Assembly (NCBI GenBank): GCA_025060975.1
Contig: JANZKA010000005.1
Coordinates: 1 to 48,788, forward strand
Source: Candidatus Culexarchaeum nevadense
Lineage (GTDB): Archaea > Thermoproteota > Methanomethylicia > Culexarchaeales > Culexarchaeaceae
Length of the DNA stretch: 48,788 bases
Reading direction: 5' to 3'
The notes under the pieces are model-generated. The model made no database searches and was not told where the DNA came from. It saw only the letters and a program-made list of their open reading frames with translations. Of the stretch, positions 1 to 8,854 are shown piece by piece. Made by a program: the position numbers and the translations under genes. Position 1 is the first letter of the stretch. Each line of letters opens with the position of its first letter.

Positions 1-1062
1 TGGAACATCCTTTAAGACCGGGGAACCTGTACCTAGCACAAAACCTCCACCCGGAGCAAGTTTTAGAATCATTTCCTTCACCTTTTCCTCCACTTCCCTT
101 GGACTTTTCCTCAACACATTTATTGCATCAAAATTTCCAAAAAGGCATGCCCTGCCCTTTAAGATGCTCCTAATGTGGGGCATATCGATTTTGAACCCCT
201 TCTTATCCTCTTCAAAGGCGAATGCATGCGCATTTATGGAAGTAATTTTCTCTATTATAGGCATTGCATTACCACAGAAATAGAGGATCGTGTACACACC
301 TAAACGTCTAAGTTCATCAATCTCCATCTTCTCGTATGGTAAAGCTATTTCTTCAAAACGTCTAGGGGGAATTGTGCTGGCATCAGCAAAAACTTCTTCT
401 ATCCAGAAGGCTTCCACTCCAACTTCAATTAGTGCTTTTGCCTCCTCAATACATCTCTTCAGAGCCAGCTCAGAGAGTTTTTTAATCAAATCTGGACGTT
501 TGCGCAAACATAATGCAGTTTCCCTTAAGCCCAATCTGCAAGCAACTTCGCCAAAGGGAGCTCCTATAATTGCTGTTACCAGAACCACTTTCCCAATCTT
601 CTCTGAAACAATCTTTGCAACTTCACAACGTCCACTCTTTAATATTTCTTTATAGTCCTCGATCTCTGCTTCCATCCGCTCAATAGCTTCATCTACTTTT
701 AAATCTCCAAAACCTGACCATGGACCATAAACTGGGGTATCATCCTTGGGTAGAAGAGATATGAGCCGTCCATCACGCTTATCCAACAATTCATACTTAT
801 CATCTTTATCAACAATTAGAACATTTTTAAGCCAATCTTTCGGTTCATTTAAACTGACCATCACCCAATTATATTTATGTCTCTCAAAAGCGTTTATGAG
901 CACCTTAGCCTTCAATTCAACAGAACCCAAAACAAATTCGGATATCTTTAACCCCATCAGTTTAGGTGCATAATTTGTATAAATGTATGGAGCTACTGGC
1001 ACAATTTCAGGCTCTTTAAGATTTAATGATTCAATAATATCCTCTTTTAAATTGCGTCCCAT
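1..1062 (-). CDS. Uroporphyrinogen decarboxylase / MtaA-like methyltransferase family protein, 3' end cut by window edge
   Basis: The minus strand is open from an ATG at 1060-1062 to the left edge (354 codons), so the C-terminus is missing. The translation begins MGRNLKEDIIESLNLKEPEI and contains the TIM-barrel segments YTILYFCGNAMPIIEKI, HAFAFEEDKKGFKIDI and FVLGTGSPVLKDVP, typical of the URO-D superfamily (HemE, and the MtaA/MtbA enzymes that move methyl groups between corrinoid proteins and thiols). Family membership is fairly secure; the substrate is not. No heme or siroheme genes are nearby, and archaeal members are often corrinoid:thiol methyltransferases rather than true decarboxylases. 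A TATA-like stretch (RC of catttaaag, about 1098-1106) lies upstream. It sits downstream of and codirectional with the MATE gene, separated by 280 nt. Confidence 0.75.
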   Translation of the reverse strand, partial: MGRNLKEDIIESLNLKEPEIVPVAPYIYTNYAPKLMGLKISEFVLGSVELKAKVLINAFERHKYNWVMVSLNEPKDWLKNVLIVDKDDKYELLDKRDGRLISLLPKDDTPVYGPWSGFGDLKVDEAIERMEAEIEDYKEILKSGRCEVAKIVSEKIGKVVLVTAIIGAPFGEVACRLGLRETALCLRKRPDLIKKLSELALKRCIEEAKALIEVGVEAFWIEEVFADASTIPPRRFEEIALPYEKMEIDELRRLGVYTILYFCGNAMPIIEKITSINAHAFAFEEDKKGFKIDMPHIRSILKGRACLFGNFDAINVLRKSPREVEEKVKEMILKLAPGGGFVLGTGSPVLKDVP

Positions 1063-1342
1063 ACACTACTCGTTAAATCAATCTTTACCAATTAATTTTT
1101 TCGCATTTAAAGTGTATAATGAAATAACATTAGCCGAATTTAAAATCAAATAGAATAGATAGAGGACTTAACAAAAACATAGAGTTAGAAGAACCCCTAT
1201 CACAAGTATAAATTTAGGGGGGAAAGAAGTAATACGATAAATGATTATAACTTTACCAGAATATATTGACCTTAACTTATCAAGAACAATAATACCATTA
1301 GCGACATAGAACATAAAGGTTAATGGAGAAACATACAGAGTA
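1063..1342. other. Intergenic spacer, no supported gene
   Basis: These 280 nt separate the start of the URO-D-family gene from the end of the MATE gene. They hold AT-rich promoter-like sequence near 1085-1125 for the URO-D-family gene. An 80-codon minus-strand reading frame here overlaps the MATE 3' end and looks spurious: it has hydrophobic, non-family sequence and no ribosome binding site. I see nothing else. Confidence 0.5.
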
Positions 1343-2743
1343 TTAATACTTTCCCACCACAGCTTTAGTCCAACTGCCATACTTGATCCAAGCAATTGAT
1401 AGCGAACCACCGATAACGTTACTTAATGAGAGTGCAAGCCAAATTCCATAGGATCCCATCATGAAGTTGAAGGCAAGTATGTATCCTAATAGAATCCTTA
1501 TACCCCACAGCCTAACGATCCCTATTAAAGTTGGGATAAGCGTATGTCCAGAACCTCTACCAGTGGACATCCCAATCATGAATAACCCGAAGAAGGATAG
1601 TGTTGGAAGGAGAGTTTTGAGAAAAGAATCAGTTTCAGCGAAAACTTGTGGATCATCTGTAAATACAACAATGAGATCTGACCTAATGGGATACAATATT
1701 AAGGAACCTAAAAGGATCACACTAAACACCAGCAATGCGGATTTATATGCCACTTCCCTAGCTCTACTGAAATTCCCTGCACCAAGATTTTGCCCAACCA
1801 TTATGGAGTTTGCTCCCACAAACCCCCACAAAGCACCATCCACAATATCCATAATAACAAAGCCTATTGAATAAGCGGTAGCAACCACGACCCCAAAAGC
1901 GTTAACCAATCTTAATTGAAAGACAAATGCGAAGCTGTTGGTTAAACCTAAAGCTAGAACAGGGACTCCTATACGTAAAACCAGCTTAACCCAATTAAAA
2001 TCAATATTACTTGTAAATTTCACCTTCAAATCTGGATAACTCTTCCTAAGTATATAGGTTAAACCTGTAATGGATATCAACTTCCCCATAACGTCAGTGA
2101 CTGAAGCCCCTACAACCCCCAATCTTGGAAATGGACCAATACCCAAAACAAGGAACGGATCTAAAGCTACATTCGCTGAAACAGCAATAACATTCACAAT
2201 TGCAGGTCTCCTGGTATCACCAACACTTTGAAGTATTGTGACGTAAATGAAAGAGATATAATTCAGGAAGACGTCCACCGCAATAATTCCAGAATACTTC
2301 ATAACATCATCAAATATTTCAGGTGGAACGGAAACAATTGATGTAAATATGAACCCTCTAAGCATGTAGAAGGTTGTGGAAAATATTCCGCCAAGGATGA
2401 ATGCTAAAGTAAAGAATTTAGAGGCAGAGGCACTTGCCTCCCTATAGGATTTAGCACCCACATACTGTGAAATAATGCTTAAACTTGCAGCTGTCAAGGC
2501 ATTTAAAACTGCTTGAAAAAGCATAACCACAGGCCAAGTTTGCCTAGGAACAGACACAACATAATCACTATACATGCTTAGCCAAAGGGCATCAGCAACA
2601 TGGTAAACCATCATAACTATATGATTTATTAGAGGGGGAAGGCCAAGCCATATTAGAGTCCTAATAATTGGACCACTAACAATCTGATCCCTATACTTAC
2701 CAATCCCTCTGGATTCAACCCCCTCTTCAATCTCATCAGACAT
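1343..2743 (-). CDS. MATE-family multidrug/organic cation efflux transporter
   Basis: This 466-residue polytopic membrane protein has the length and pattern of MATE (DinF/NorM) antiporters, about 12 helices in two homologous halves. The N-terminal stretch GPIIRTLIWLGLPPLINHIVMMVYHVADALWLS is the characteristic first-helix region of the family. The second half begins around VKLVLRIGVPVLALGLTN with the matching repeat. MATE proteins export drugs or metabolites using Na+ or H+ gradients; the substrate cannot be read here. It follows the pyrophosphatase gene by 55 nt on the same strand, so the two may be cotranscribed and both act on membrane ion gradients. Start is the first Met, with an acidic cytosolic leader (SDEIEEG). 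Confidence 0.88.
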   Translation of the reverse strand: MSDEIEEGVESRGIGKYRDQIVSGPIIRTLIWLGLPPLINHIVMMVYHVADALWLSMYSDYVVSVPRQTWPVVMLFQAVLNALTAASLSIISQYVGAKSYREASASASKFFTLAFILGGIFSTTFYMLRGFIFTSIVSVPPEIFDDVMKYSGIIAVDVFLNYISFIYVTILQSVGDTRRPAIVNVIAVSANVALDPFLVLGIGPFPRLGVVGASVTDVMGKLISITGLTYILRKSYPDLKVKFTSNIDFNWVKLVLRIGVPVLALGLTNSFAFVFQLRLVNAFGVVVATAYSIGFVIMDIVDGALWGFVGANSIMVGQNLGAGNFSRAREVAYKSALLVFSVILLGSLILYPIRSDLIVVFTDDPQVFAETDSFLKTLLPTLSFFGLFMIGMSTGRGSGHTLIPTLIGIVRLWGIRILLGYILAFNFMMGSYGIWLALSLSNVIGGSLSIAWIKYGSWTKAVVGKY

Positions 2744-2798
2744 AACTTTATTAACTCAAAGAGAAGAACAATATAAATTAACCGCCCATTATGTAATT

Positions 2799-4784
2799 TT
2801 AGAGGGATAAAAGAATTGGAGCTATCAAAAGTGCAACCATATTCATAAGCTTCATAAAAATGTTCAAGGAGGGGCCTGCAACATCCTTCAATGGGTCGCC
2901 CACGGTATCACCAATAACTGCCGCTTCATGTGTTGGAGTCCCCTTCATCCAGAAATCCTTCTCAATATACTTCTTCGAATTATCCCATAACCCACCGCCA
3001 AAAGTGAACATTGGAGATAAAATGGCTGATGAAGATAGTCCGCCAAGCAACATAGCCCCAAGAGCATACTTCCCAAGTGCAAATCCAATTAATATCGGCG
3101 GCAACATGGCTATAAATCCAGGGATAATCATACGTTTAAGGGAGAGACTTGTAGCAGCATCAACACATCTAGCATAATCAGGCTTAACCCTACCCTCAAG
3201 AACATCTGGATTCTCCTTAAAATAATTCCTAATGATATCCACCAATTCCAAAGCAGTTTTACTTGTTGCACCAATAACCATTGAGGAGAATATGAAAGAC
3301 AGTGATGCACCTATAAGTAAGCCAGCAACAAATATTGGGCTCATAACTCTAAAATTGATATCCCAGAAATTGACGATTTCACTATACGTCATGAATATCA
3401 CGAGAGTTGAAAAGACTCCAGATGATGATGCAAAAGCTTTAGTGTAAGCCTTAGTTGTATTTCCAAGAGCATCAAGTTCATCTAAACCACGATTGAAAAC
3501 CCTAAACCCAGTCATCTCAGCAATTCCAGCAGCATTATCACATATTGGACCAAAAGCGTCACCAGACATTATGAAACCTATGGCTAGATCTGTTCCAAGA
3601 TTAGCTCCAAGAATCCCATAAATCGACCCATTCGTTACAATGTAGGAGAAAAGGAAAGCTGATGCCACCATTAATATTGGCAGGAAGGGACCCTGAAGTG
3701 CATAGGAAAACCCAGTTAAAATGTTTATAGCTGCACCACGCTTAGATGCATCAGCAACCCTCCTCACAGGTCTACTACCAAAACCAGTATAATACTGAAC
3801 TACAAATCCCACAGCCAAACTCGCTAATAAACCACTTAAAATGCTTAGAAAAACATTGAAGTCATGTAGGATCAACGTGGAAACTATGAAAGAACCTGAA
3901 ACACAGAAAACTGCCGTGACAATTAAACCCAAATTAAAAATCAATGCTGGTTTCCCCCTACTTGAAAAATTTATTAATGAAAGTCCAACTAAAGTTGCAA
4001 GTATGCTCGATGCTCCAAGTAGCAATGGGAAAGCCAAAGCATTAACACCAAATCTACCCATAAACATTGATCCAAGGATCATTGCAGTAACATAATCATC
4101 ACTGAGAGACTCAAACAAGTCAGACCCTCTACCAGCACAATCACCAACAACATCACCAACCTGATCAGCGATAACAGCTGGGTTACGTGGATCATCCTCA
4201 GAAATACGATGCTCAACTTTACCCACCAAGTCAGCAGCTATATCAGCAGCCTTAGTGAAAATTCCACCACCAAGTTGAGTAAATAGTGCAGATAGACTCG
4301 CCCCAAAACCGAAACCAACAAGGTAAAATGGATTTTGAAATAGAAGGTATAGTAAGCCAATCCCAATTAAACTTAAACTCACAGTAGACAAACCAACAAC
4401 CGCACCACCATTAAATGCCAATTTAAATGCCCTAAACGGGGAGATCATGGAAATATACGCTGTCCTAACATTGGCTTCAACAGCTATACGTAAACTTATA
4501 TATGCAGATAAAAGCGATAACAATGCTCCAGCGAAAAAGGACAAAGCAATATAAACATTAAACAATATTAGTGGAATTAGTGGAGCTATCATGAAAATAA
4601 GTATAGTCTTATAATGCCTCTTAATGAAGGCACCTGTAGCTTCCTTAATATACCCAGAAACTCTATTCATATCTTGATTATCAACATTAACCCGAACTAT
4701 CCTCAATGCTAAGCAAACAACAATTAGTAAAGCTAGAAATCCAACTCCAATAGAAGCATATATCAGGTACATGTAAACCACCAT
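2799..4784 (-). CDS. hppA: Membrane-bound K+-independent (proton-pumping type) pyrophosphatase
   Basis: A 661-residue, ~16-helix integral membrane pyrophosphatase that couples PPi hydrolysis to cation pumping. The pyrophosphate/Mg-binding segments are intact: DIAADLVGK (about 181-189), [20 protein letters not shown] (207-226), and near the C-terminus DNSKKYIEK and [17 protein letters not shown]. The diagnostic motif reads GNTTKA at 441-446. Lys445 replaces the Ala of K+-dependent enzymes, which in this family indicates K+ independence and H+ pumping. Met1 is chosen because of the short distance to a TATA-like CTTTAAAC (RC of about 4824-4831); Met5 is an equally plausible start. The enzyme probably recovers energy from biosynthetic PPi and may energise the downstream MATE transporter. 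Confidence 0.95.
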   Translation of the reverse strand: MVVYMYLIYASIGVGFLALLIVVCLALRIVRVNVDNQDMNRVSGYIKEATGAFIKRHYKTILIFMIAPLIPLILFNVYIALSFFAGALLSLLSAYISLRIAVEANVRTAYISMISPFRAFKLAFNGGAVVGLSTVSLSLIGIGLLYLLFQNPFYLVGFGFGASLSALFTQLGGGIFTKAADIAADLVGKVEHRISEDDPRNPAVIADQVGDVVGDCAGRGSDLFESLSDDYVTAMILGSMFMGRFGVNALAFPLLLGASSILATLVGLSLINFSSRGKPALIFNLGLIVTAVFCVSGSFIVSTLILHDFNVFLSILSGLLASLAVGFVVQYYTGFGSRPVRRVADASKRGAAINILTGFSYALQGPFLPILMVASAFLFSYIVTNGSIYGILGANLGTDLAIGFIMSGDAFGPICDNAAGIAEMTGFRVFNRGLDELDALGNTTKAYTKAFASSSGVFSTLVIFMTYSEIVNFWDINFRVMSPIFVAGLLIGASLSFIFSSMVIGATSKTALELVDIIRNYFKENPDVLEGRVKPDYARCVDAATSLSLKRMIIPGFIAMLPPILIGFALGKYALGAMLLGGLSSSAILSPMFTFGGGLWDNSKKYIEKDFWMKGTPTHEAAVIGDTVGDPLKDVAGPSLNIFMKLMNMVALLIAPILLSL

Positions 4785-4891
4785 TAAAGGGCGGATACCA
4801 AATACAAACTTTAGAAATAGTGTTTAAAGGACTTCAATATAAATTTAATCGAACAATTATGATAACAAATATATATCGATGATACATAACT

Positions 4892-5329
4892 ATGAAATTG
4901 GTGGCATGGAAAATGCAAGAACAGAAATTTAGAATATCACCCACATGTAGAGGAGCAATATTCAGAGCTAAAAGATGGTTTTACGCCACATTCTACAACA
5001 AAATCATACCACAAGAAGTTAGAGAAGAAAATAAGAAGGCATGGACCGAACTAGCCAGAAGAATGGTTGAAGAAGTAAATAAATATGGATACGTGGAAAA
5101 CCCAACGAGAATATCAATAAAATATGAGACAGGCCCTAACGGGGAATTCAAACCAATCTCAGCAACATTAGAGATAATGAGCATGACACCAATAAAGACA
5201 ATAGTGATATCATCAAGACCAGAAATGTTAAAAGAGGAAGACAAAGAGATGCTTAAAAAGCAATTTGAAGAAATACTGAAGAAGGCAAAGGAGCTTGGAG
5301 TAGATATAAAAGAATTAATTAAAAGCTAA
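4892..5329 (+). CDS. Conserved-looking hypothetical protein, 145 aa
   Basis: I do not recognise this soluble protein. It shows an N-terminal strand region (FRISPTCRGAIFRAKRWFYATF), a helix rich in charged residues (VREENKKAWTELARRMVEEVNKY), a beta-rich middle (TRISIKYETGPNGEFKPISATLEI) and a C-terminal amphipathic helix (EEILKKAKELGVDIKELIKS). The layout is vaguely like small crenarchaeal DUF2258-type proteins, but that is untested. It is monocistronic and divergent from hppA. A TATA-like aatataaattt lies near 4837-4847. ATG at 4892 is used; an in-frame ATG at 4913 would shorten it by 7 residues. Codon use fits its plus-strand neighbours, so it is probably a real gene. Confidence 0.7.
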   Translation: MKLVAWKMQEQKFRISPTCRGAIFRAKRWFYATFYNKIIPQEVREENKKAWTELARRMVEEVNKYGYVENPTRISIKYETGPNGEFKPISATLEIMSMTPIKTIVISSRPEMLKEEDKEMLKKQFEEILKKAKELGVDIKELIKS

Positions 5330-5333
5330 ATTC

Positions 5334-5487
5334 ATGGCCACCCACCATTACAACTCGGAGGACAAACAAATACAACACGCACATTACCAAATCAAGGAAA
5401 ACCCATGGCGATTTCACATATCACCTCCCATTCAAGATAGAGGATAAGCCTAATAAGTAAGCAGTTTAGATATGAGTTGGGAGTTAC
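5334..5487. other. Intergenic region, no gene assigned
   Basis: This spacer is more GC-rich than the other spacers. It contains a 37-codon open frame (5334-5447) with an odd His/Gln-rich translation and no ribosome binding site, so I do not call it. A GGAGG...CCTCC pair about 60 nt apart could form a weak long-range stem. A promoter for the next gene is presumably within 5450-5480. Confidence 0.3.
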
Positions 5488-5808
5488 ATGAGAAGTTACA
5501 TAAAACTATACGGACCATCAATAGATAGAGGATTAGAAGCTCTAGATAAGTTAATGAGAGAAATAACCAAAGTCTACCCATACGGTGAAGCCATAGAACG
5601 TATAATATCCATCATAGATCCAAACATAGACCTAAAAACTGGAAAAAGCATACGTGGAGGCAGAGAAATAATTGGAGAATATGACTATGTAGTGGAATGG
5701 GCCAACACCCCAACATTAGAGCAACTTAGAAGCCTAATAAGGAGAATAGATGAGGCACTCCTATACACTGGGTGCAGATACACCATAACGACAAAAGAAA
5801 CAGACTGA
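5488..5808 (+). CDS. Hypothetical protein, 106 aa
   Basis: Not recognised. The protein starts MRSYIKLYGPSIDRGLEALD and alternates charged helices with short strands (EYDYVVEWANTPTLEQLRSLIRRIDEALLYTGCRYTITTKE), suggesting a small alpha/beta fold, perhaps ferredoxin-like. It has no membrane segment, signal peptide or metal motif beyond a single Cys. It stands alone between the 145-residue hypothetical gene and tRNA-Glu. The ATG at 5488 follows TTGGGAGTTAC, a usable ribosome binding site (GGGAG). Its composition matches neighbouring plus-strand genes, which supports a real gene. Confidence 0.65.
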   Translation: MRSYIKLYGPSIDRGLEALDKLMREITKVYPYGEAIERIISIIDPNIDLKTGKSIRGGREIIGEYDYVVEWANTPTLEQLRSLIRRIDEALLYTGCRYTITTKETD

Positions 5809-5885
5809 AATATTTAGAAACCCAAGGGAAAAAAATAAAACCCAAAATTTTTATCCATAAAATAGTAGATTAGAATTCTGAAGAG

Positions 5886-5985
5886 CCTCGGTCGTATAGT
5901 CCGGCCAAGTATGCAGGCCTTTCGAGCCTGCGATCACCAGCATGGGTGACAGGAAACCCGGGTTCAAATCCCGGCCGAGGCACCA
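5886..5985 (+). tRNA. tRNA-Glu(UUC) with an insertion (probable intron) in the variable region; CCA encoded
   Basis: Acceptor stem GCCTCGG (5886-5892) pairs with CCGAGGC (5975-5981), followed by A and an encoded CCA. The anticodon arm is CAGGC / CTTTCGA / GCCTG, with anticodon TTC at 5922-5924. The T arm is CCGGG TTCAAAT CCCGG (5958-5974). Between anticodon stem and T stem lie 26 nt (5932-5957) where tRNA-Glu normally has 4-5. They contain a hairpin TCACC/GGTGA. tRNA-Glu has no long variable arm, so about 21-22 nt are likely a non-canonical intron removed by the splicing endonuclease. CCTG of the anticodon stem could pair with CAGG to give a relaxed bulge-helix structure. Exact splice sites are not resolved. 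Confidence 0.88.
5932..5957 (+). other. Expanded variable region of tRNA-Glu containing probable non-canonical intron
   Basis: This segment includes the stem TCACC/GGTGA with a short loop and is flanked by the complete anticodon and T stems. Removing about 21-22 nt would leave a normal variable loop such as CGAAC or CGAAAC. Introns outside position 37/38 are known in several TACK archaea. The exact boundaries are inferred. Confidence 0.6.
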
Positions 5986-6015
5986 AAAATATAATAAAAA
6001 AGAATAATTTCAAAT

Positions 6016-6474
6016 TCATTTTAATAATGAAGCCAATTTCAACCCAAACTCTTCAGCAAGCTTTAAATCATTCTCACTGGGGGTCTCTGTAATTAAAAAT
6101 CCAGGCAATAGAACTTTTAAACCCATAAGCTTAGCATACTTATTGAAAACTTTTTCCAATGCAATTCCACCATCCCATCCATAACTCCCAAAGAAAGCAA
6201 ATAACTTGCCTTTTAAGTTTATTATGCCAAGCTCTATTGCTTCCAAAATAGCCGTAATTAGGGTATGCATCCCTGGAGTAACATTTGCATATCTTGCTGG
6301 AGAACCAAGCACTATTAAGTCAGCATCATTTAGGATTCTCAATGAAAATTTCTCATCAACCTTCTTCAATATTACATTAACATTTCCACCCCTTTTAAGG
6401 CCATTAACTATGGACTCAGCTATCTTTGCGGTATTACCGGTAACACTATCATACAACACAACGACGTTACGCAT
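6016..6474 (-). CDS. Flavodoxin-family protein
   Basis: A 152-residue single-domain flavodoxin fold. The FMN phosphate-binding loop DSVTGNTAKIAESI (about residues 9-22) matches the T/S-x-T-G-N-T signature. A second flavin-contact loop is GSPARYANVTPGMH, and a third is GSYGWDGG. It should carry FMN and act as a low-potential electron carrier or be part of a multimeric flavoprotein; partners are not encoded beside it. The start is the internal ATG at 6474 (MRNVVVLYD), because family members begin right before the first beta strand; a TTG three codons upstream is possible. It lies between tRNA-Glu and the phosphohexomutase gene, divergent from the latter. Confidence 0.85.
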   Translation of the reverse strand: MRNVVVLYDSVTGNTAKIAESIVNGLKRGGNVNVILKKVDEKFSLRILNDADLIVLGSPARYANVTPGMHTLITAILEAIELGIINLKGKLFAFFGSYGWDGGIALEKVFNKYAKLMGLKVLLPGFLITETPSENDLKLAEEFGLKLASLLK

Positions 6475-6557
6475 AAATACCAAACCCGGTTACCAACAAA
6501 TATAGGTGAAGCAGAATTTAAAATTAACTAAAGAAAAGGATAATGAGGAGATCACGT

Positions 6558-7934
6558 ATGGGCAGATTGTTTGGAACTAATGGTATCAGGGGGAGAATAA
6601 ATGAACTTACCCCAGAATTAGCTGTAAAGGTAGCCTTATCCATTGGAACGTACTTTGATGGAGGAGAAGTAATTGTTGGATATGATGGAAGAGTAACAAG
6701 CCCAATACTATTTAGAGCCGTGATAAGTGGATTAATGGCTTCTGGATGCAATGTTTACAATTCAGGATTAACGACAACTCCACTACTACAATTCTCTATT
6801 AAAACTCTGAAACTTGATGGTGGAGTTATGATAACAGCGAGTCATAATCCACCTGAATTTAATGGAATAAAGGTTATCGGTGTAGATGGAGTGGAAATAG
6901 ATAGGCCGGAAGAAGAGAAGATAGAAGACATATTCTTTAATAACAAAATTTCCAGGAGACCATGGAATGAAGTTGGACGATTAAGGGAAGCTCCAAATAT
7001 GCTTGATGAATATATAAAGTCCATTAAAAGGAATGTAAACGTTAAGGGAATATCATCAATGGGATATAAAGTGTTAATTGACCCTGGAAATGGAGTTTCA
7101 ACACTAACAATACCAAAATTGATGACTGAACTGAACTGTGAATATGATGTAGTTAATGGGGAGATAAATGGGAGATTCCCAGGTAGAGGAGCTGAACCAA
7201 CACCCCAAACCTTAATTGAAGTAGCTAAAATAGTGAAAAATGGAGGGTACGATCTAGGAGTATCATATGATGGAGATGGAGATAGAGCAATATTCACAGA
7301 TGATGAAGGAACTGTACATTGGGGAGATAAGACTGGAGCAATTATAGAAGAACATATTCTGAGAAAGAAGGGGGGAGGAATTATAGTTACCCCAATAAGT
7401 TCATCAAAGATAGTGGAGGAGATAGCTGAGAAGTATGGTGGTAGAGTTCAATGGACAGTTGTAGGCAGCGTTGTAGTATCACACGAGTTGAAAAGGGTTG
7501 GAGGTGTAATGGGGATGGAAGATAATGGTGGCATAATGTATCCAGAACATCAATACGTTAGAGATGGAGCTATGGCCACAGCATTAATGCTTGATGCAAT
7601 TCACGAAAAGGGGATGAAACTTTCAAAGATAATATCAATGCTACCAAGATACTATAGCGTAAAAAGGAAGGTAGAATGTAAAAATGAAATCAAACATGAC
7701 GTGATAAAAAGGATTACAGCCAAAATTGAAGTTTTTGAAAATTACTATAGAAAAGAAAAGATAGATGGTATAAAAGCTTGGCTGAATAAAGATACATGGA
7801 TACTCATAAGAGCCTCAGGAACCGAACCAATAATAAGAATATATGTGGAGGCAAAAAGCACAGAAGAAGCTGAAGGATTAGCATTAAAATACGAAGACGA
7901 ACTGAAATCAATTATACGTGAAATGGGAGGGTAA
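6558..7934 (+). CDS. Phosphoglucosamine / phosphohexose mutase (GlmM/ManB family)
   Basis: A 458-residue alpha-D-phosphohexomutase that interconverts 6-phospho and 1-phospho sugars. All four active-site elements are visible: N-terminal FGTNGIRG; phosphoserine loop TASHNP with Ser95; metal loop DGDGDR (238-243); and the C-terminal phosphate-binding loop RASGTEPIIRIYVE. The sugar loop EDNGG is the archaeal GlmM/PMM type. The ATG at 6558 is preferred over the upstream ATG at 6543, because GAGGAG at 6545-6550 sits at the right distance before it. It heads an operon with a SIS-like protein, a cis-prenyltransferase and a glycosyltransferase, suggesting supply of activated amino sugar for envelope glycans. 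Specificity for GlcN, Glc or Man phosphate cannot be settled by eye. Confidence 0.93.
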   Translation: MGRLFGTNGIRGRINELTPELAVKVALSIGTYFDGGEVIVGYDGRVTSPILFRAVISGLMASGCNVYNSGLTTTPLLQFSIKTLKLDGGVMITASHNPPEFNGIKVIGVDGVEIDRPEEEKIEDIFFNNKISRRPWNEVGRLREAPNMLDEYIKSIKRNVNVKGISSMGYKVLIDPGNGVSTLTIPKLMTELNCEYDVVNGEINGRFPGRGAEPTPQTLIEVAKIVKNGGYDLGVSYDGDGDRAIFTDDEGTVHWGDKTGAIIEEHILRKKGGGIIVTPISSSKIVEEIAEKYGGRVQWTVVGSVVVSHELKRVGGVMGMEDNGGIMYPEHQYVRDGAMATALMLDAIHEKGMKLSKIISMLPRYYSVKRKVECKNEIKHDVIKRITAKIEVFENYYRKEKIDGIKAWLNKDTWILIRASGTEPIIRIYVEAKSTEEAEGLALKYEDELKSIIREMGG

Positions 7935-7937
7935 TAG

Positions 7938-8849
7938 TTGAATGATTACGATTATGAAGCAATTATAAAAAGGATAGCAACAATCGAAAATTTAGAAGGA
8001 GCTATACAATTGGCAATCTCACCATCAAATACCTGTATAATTGCTGAAAATGAAGTTTATCAAGCAGCAAAAATCTCTTCATTAATATCTGAAACCTTAA
8101 TGGGTTCCCCAATAAGATGTTATACACCACTGGAATATAATAGGTATGTAGCACCATACAGAGATGCCGATAAAATGATAATCATAATAGATGATGGAGA
8201 GAAGATCACACCAAACATGAAGAACACTATAGAAATATGCAGAATAATGGGAATAGAATCAATCATAATATTATTCAGCGACATAGGTGGAGAATTGAAA
8301 AGGATGATGACTCCAGAAATAATCCCACTAAAATTCGGTTCAAACTTGGAAGTTATGGAGAAGATTATAATATCGACAGCAATAACAATAAAGGTGTTAG
8401 CAGAAGCAGCCTCTAGGAAAACAGATAATCCAAGAGCAAAAGATGTATTAAAAACATTGGGGGAAATGAAGGTTTATAGTGAAGATGAAAGGAAATTAAG
8501 GGATATTTTAATGGAAATCGCAAATGGAAAAATCAAAAATGTATTTAGCGATCACTTGTTAATGGGGATAATTGAAACGATCATAAATGAAATCACAATG
8601 AAAAAACAACATACAATAAAAATTTACAGAATGGACGATCACCCAAAAATCACAATGAACATCATAAGTAGAGGGGGGAAAACAGTTATATTCACATCAG
8701 AAGTGGAAGCAGACGTAGCAAAACAAATACAAAATTACTTGAAAATGCATGGAGGGGAAGTTGAAGAATATATGGAAAAGGGGGATCCAATAATAGCTCC
8801 ATTACAATTAAGCATAAATCTATTGAAAGCAAAGAGAGAGGTGACGTAG
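7938..8849 (+). CDS. Degenerate SIS-fold (GlmS isomerase-like) protein
   Basis: A 303-residue protein starting at TTG 7938 behind GGGAGGG, 3 nt after the mutase. It reads like a sugar-isomerase (SIS) domain. IAENEVYQAAKISSLISETLMGSPIRCY occupies the place of the GlmS GTSYHAA...PVEVEYASEF region. DADKMIIIIDDGEKITPNMKNTIEICRIMGIESIIILFS occupies that of the DTLVIAISQSGETADTLEAL strand-loop-helix. The key sugar-phosphate residues (GTS and SQSGET) are replaced, so isomerase activity is doubtful. A second, less obvious SIS-like half (about 170-300) may follow. Position next to a phosphohexomutase suggests a regulatory or sugar-phosphate-binding partner in amino-sugar metabolism. The homology is my reading and needs a profile search. 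Confidence 0.6.
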   Translation: MNDYDYEAIIKRIATIENLEGAIQLAISPSNTCIIAENEVYQAAKISSLISETLMGSPIRCYTPLEYNRYVAPYRDADKMIIIIDDGEKITPNMKNTIEICRIMGIESIIILFSDIGGELKRMMTPEIIPLKFGSNLEVMEKIIISTAITIKVLAEAASRKTDNPRAKDVLKTLGEMKVYSEDERKLRDILMEIANGKIKNVFSDHLLMGIIETIINEITMKKQHTIKIYRMDDHPKITMNIISRGGKTVIFTSEVEADVAKQIQNYLKMHGGEVEEYMEKGDPIIAPLQLSINLLKAKREVT

Positions 8850-8854
8850 AGGGC

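Noticed and set aside
1168-1410. 80-codon minus-strand frame overlapping the MATE 3' end
   Set aside because: No ribosome site, non-family hydrophobic sequence and partly inside the MATE gene in another frame.
1461-1874. 137-codon plus-strand frame inside the MATE gene
   Set aside because: Antisense shadow of a well-supported transporter gene; translation has no family features.
5334-5447. 37-codon frame starting MATHHYNSEDKQIQ
   Set aside because: Odd His/Gln-rich composition, no ribosome site or promoter, and not like neighbouring genes; kept as intergenic.
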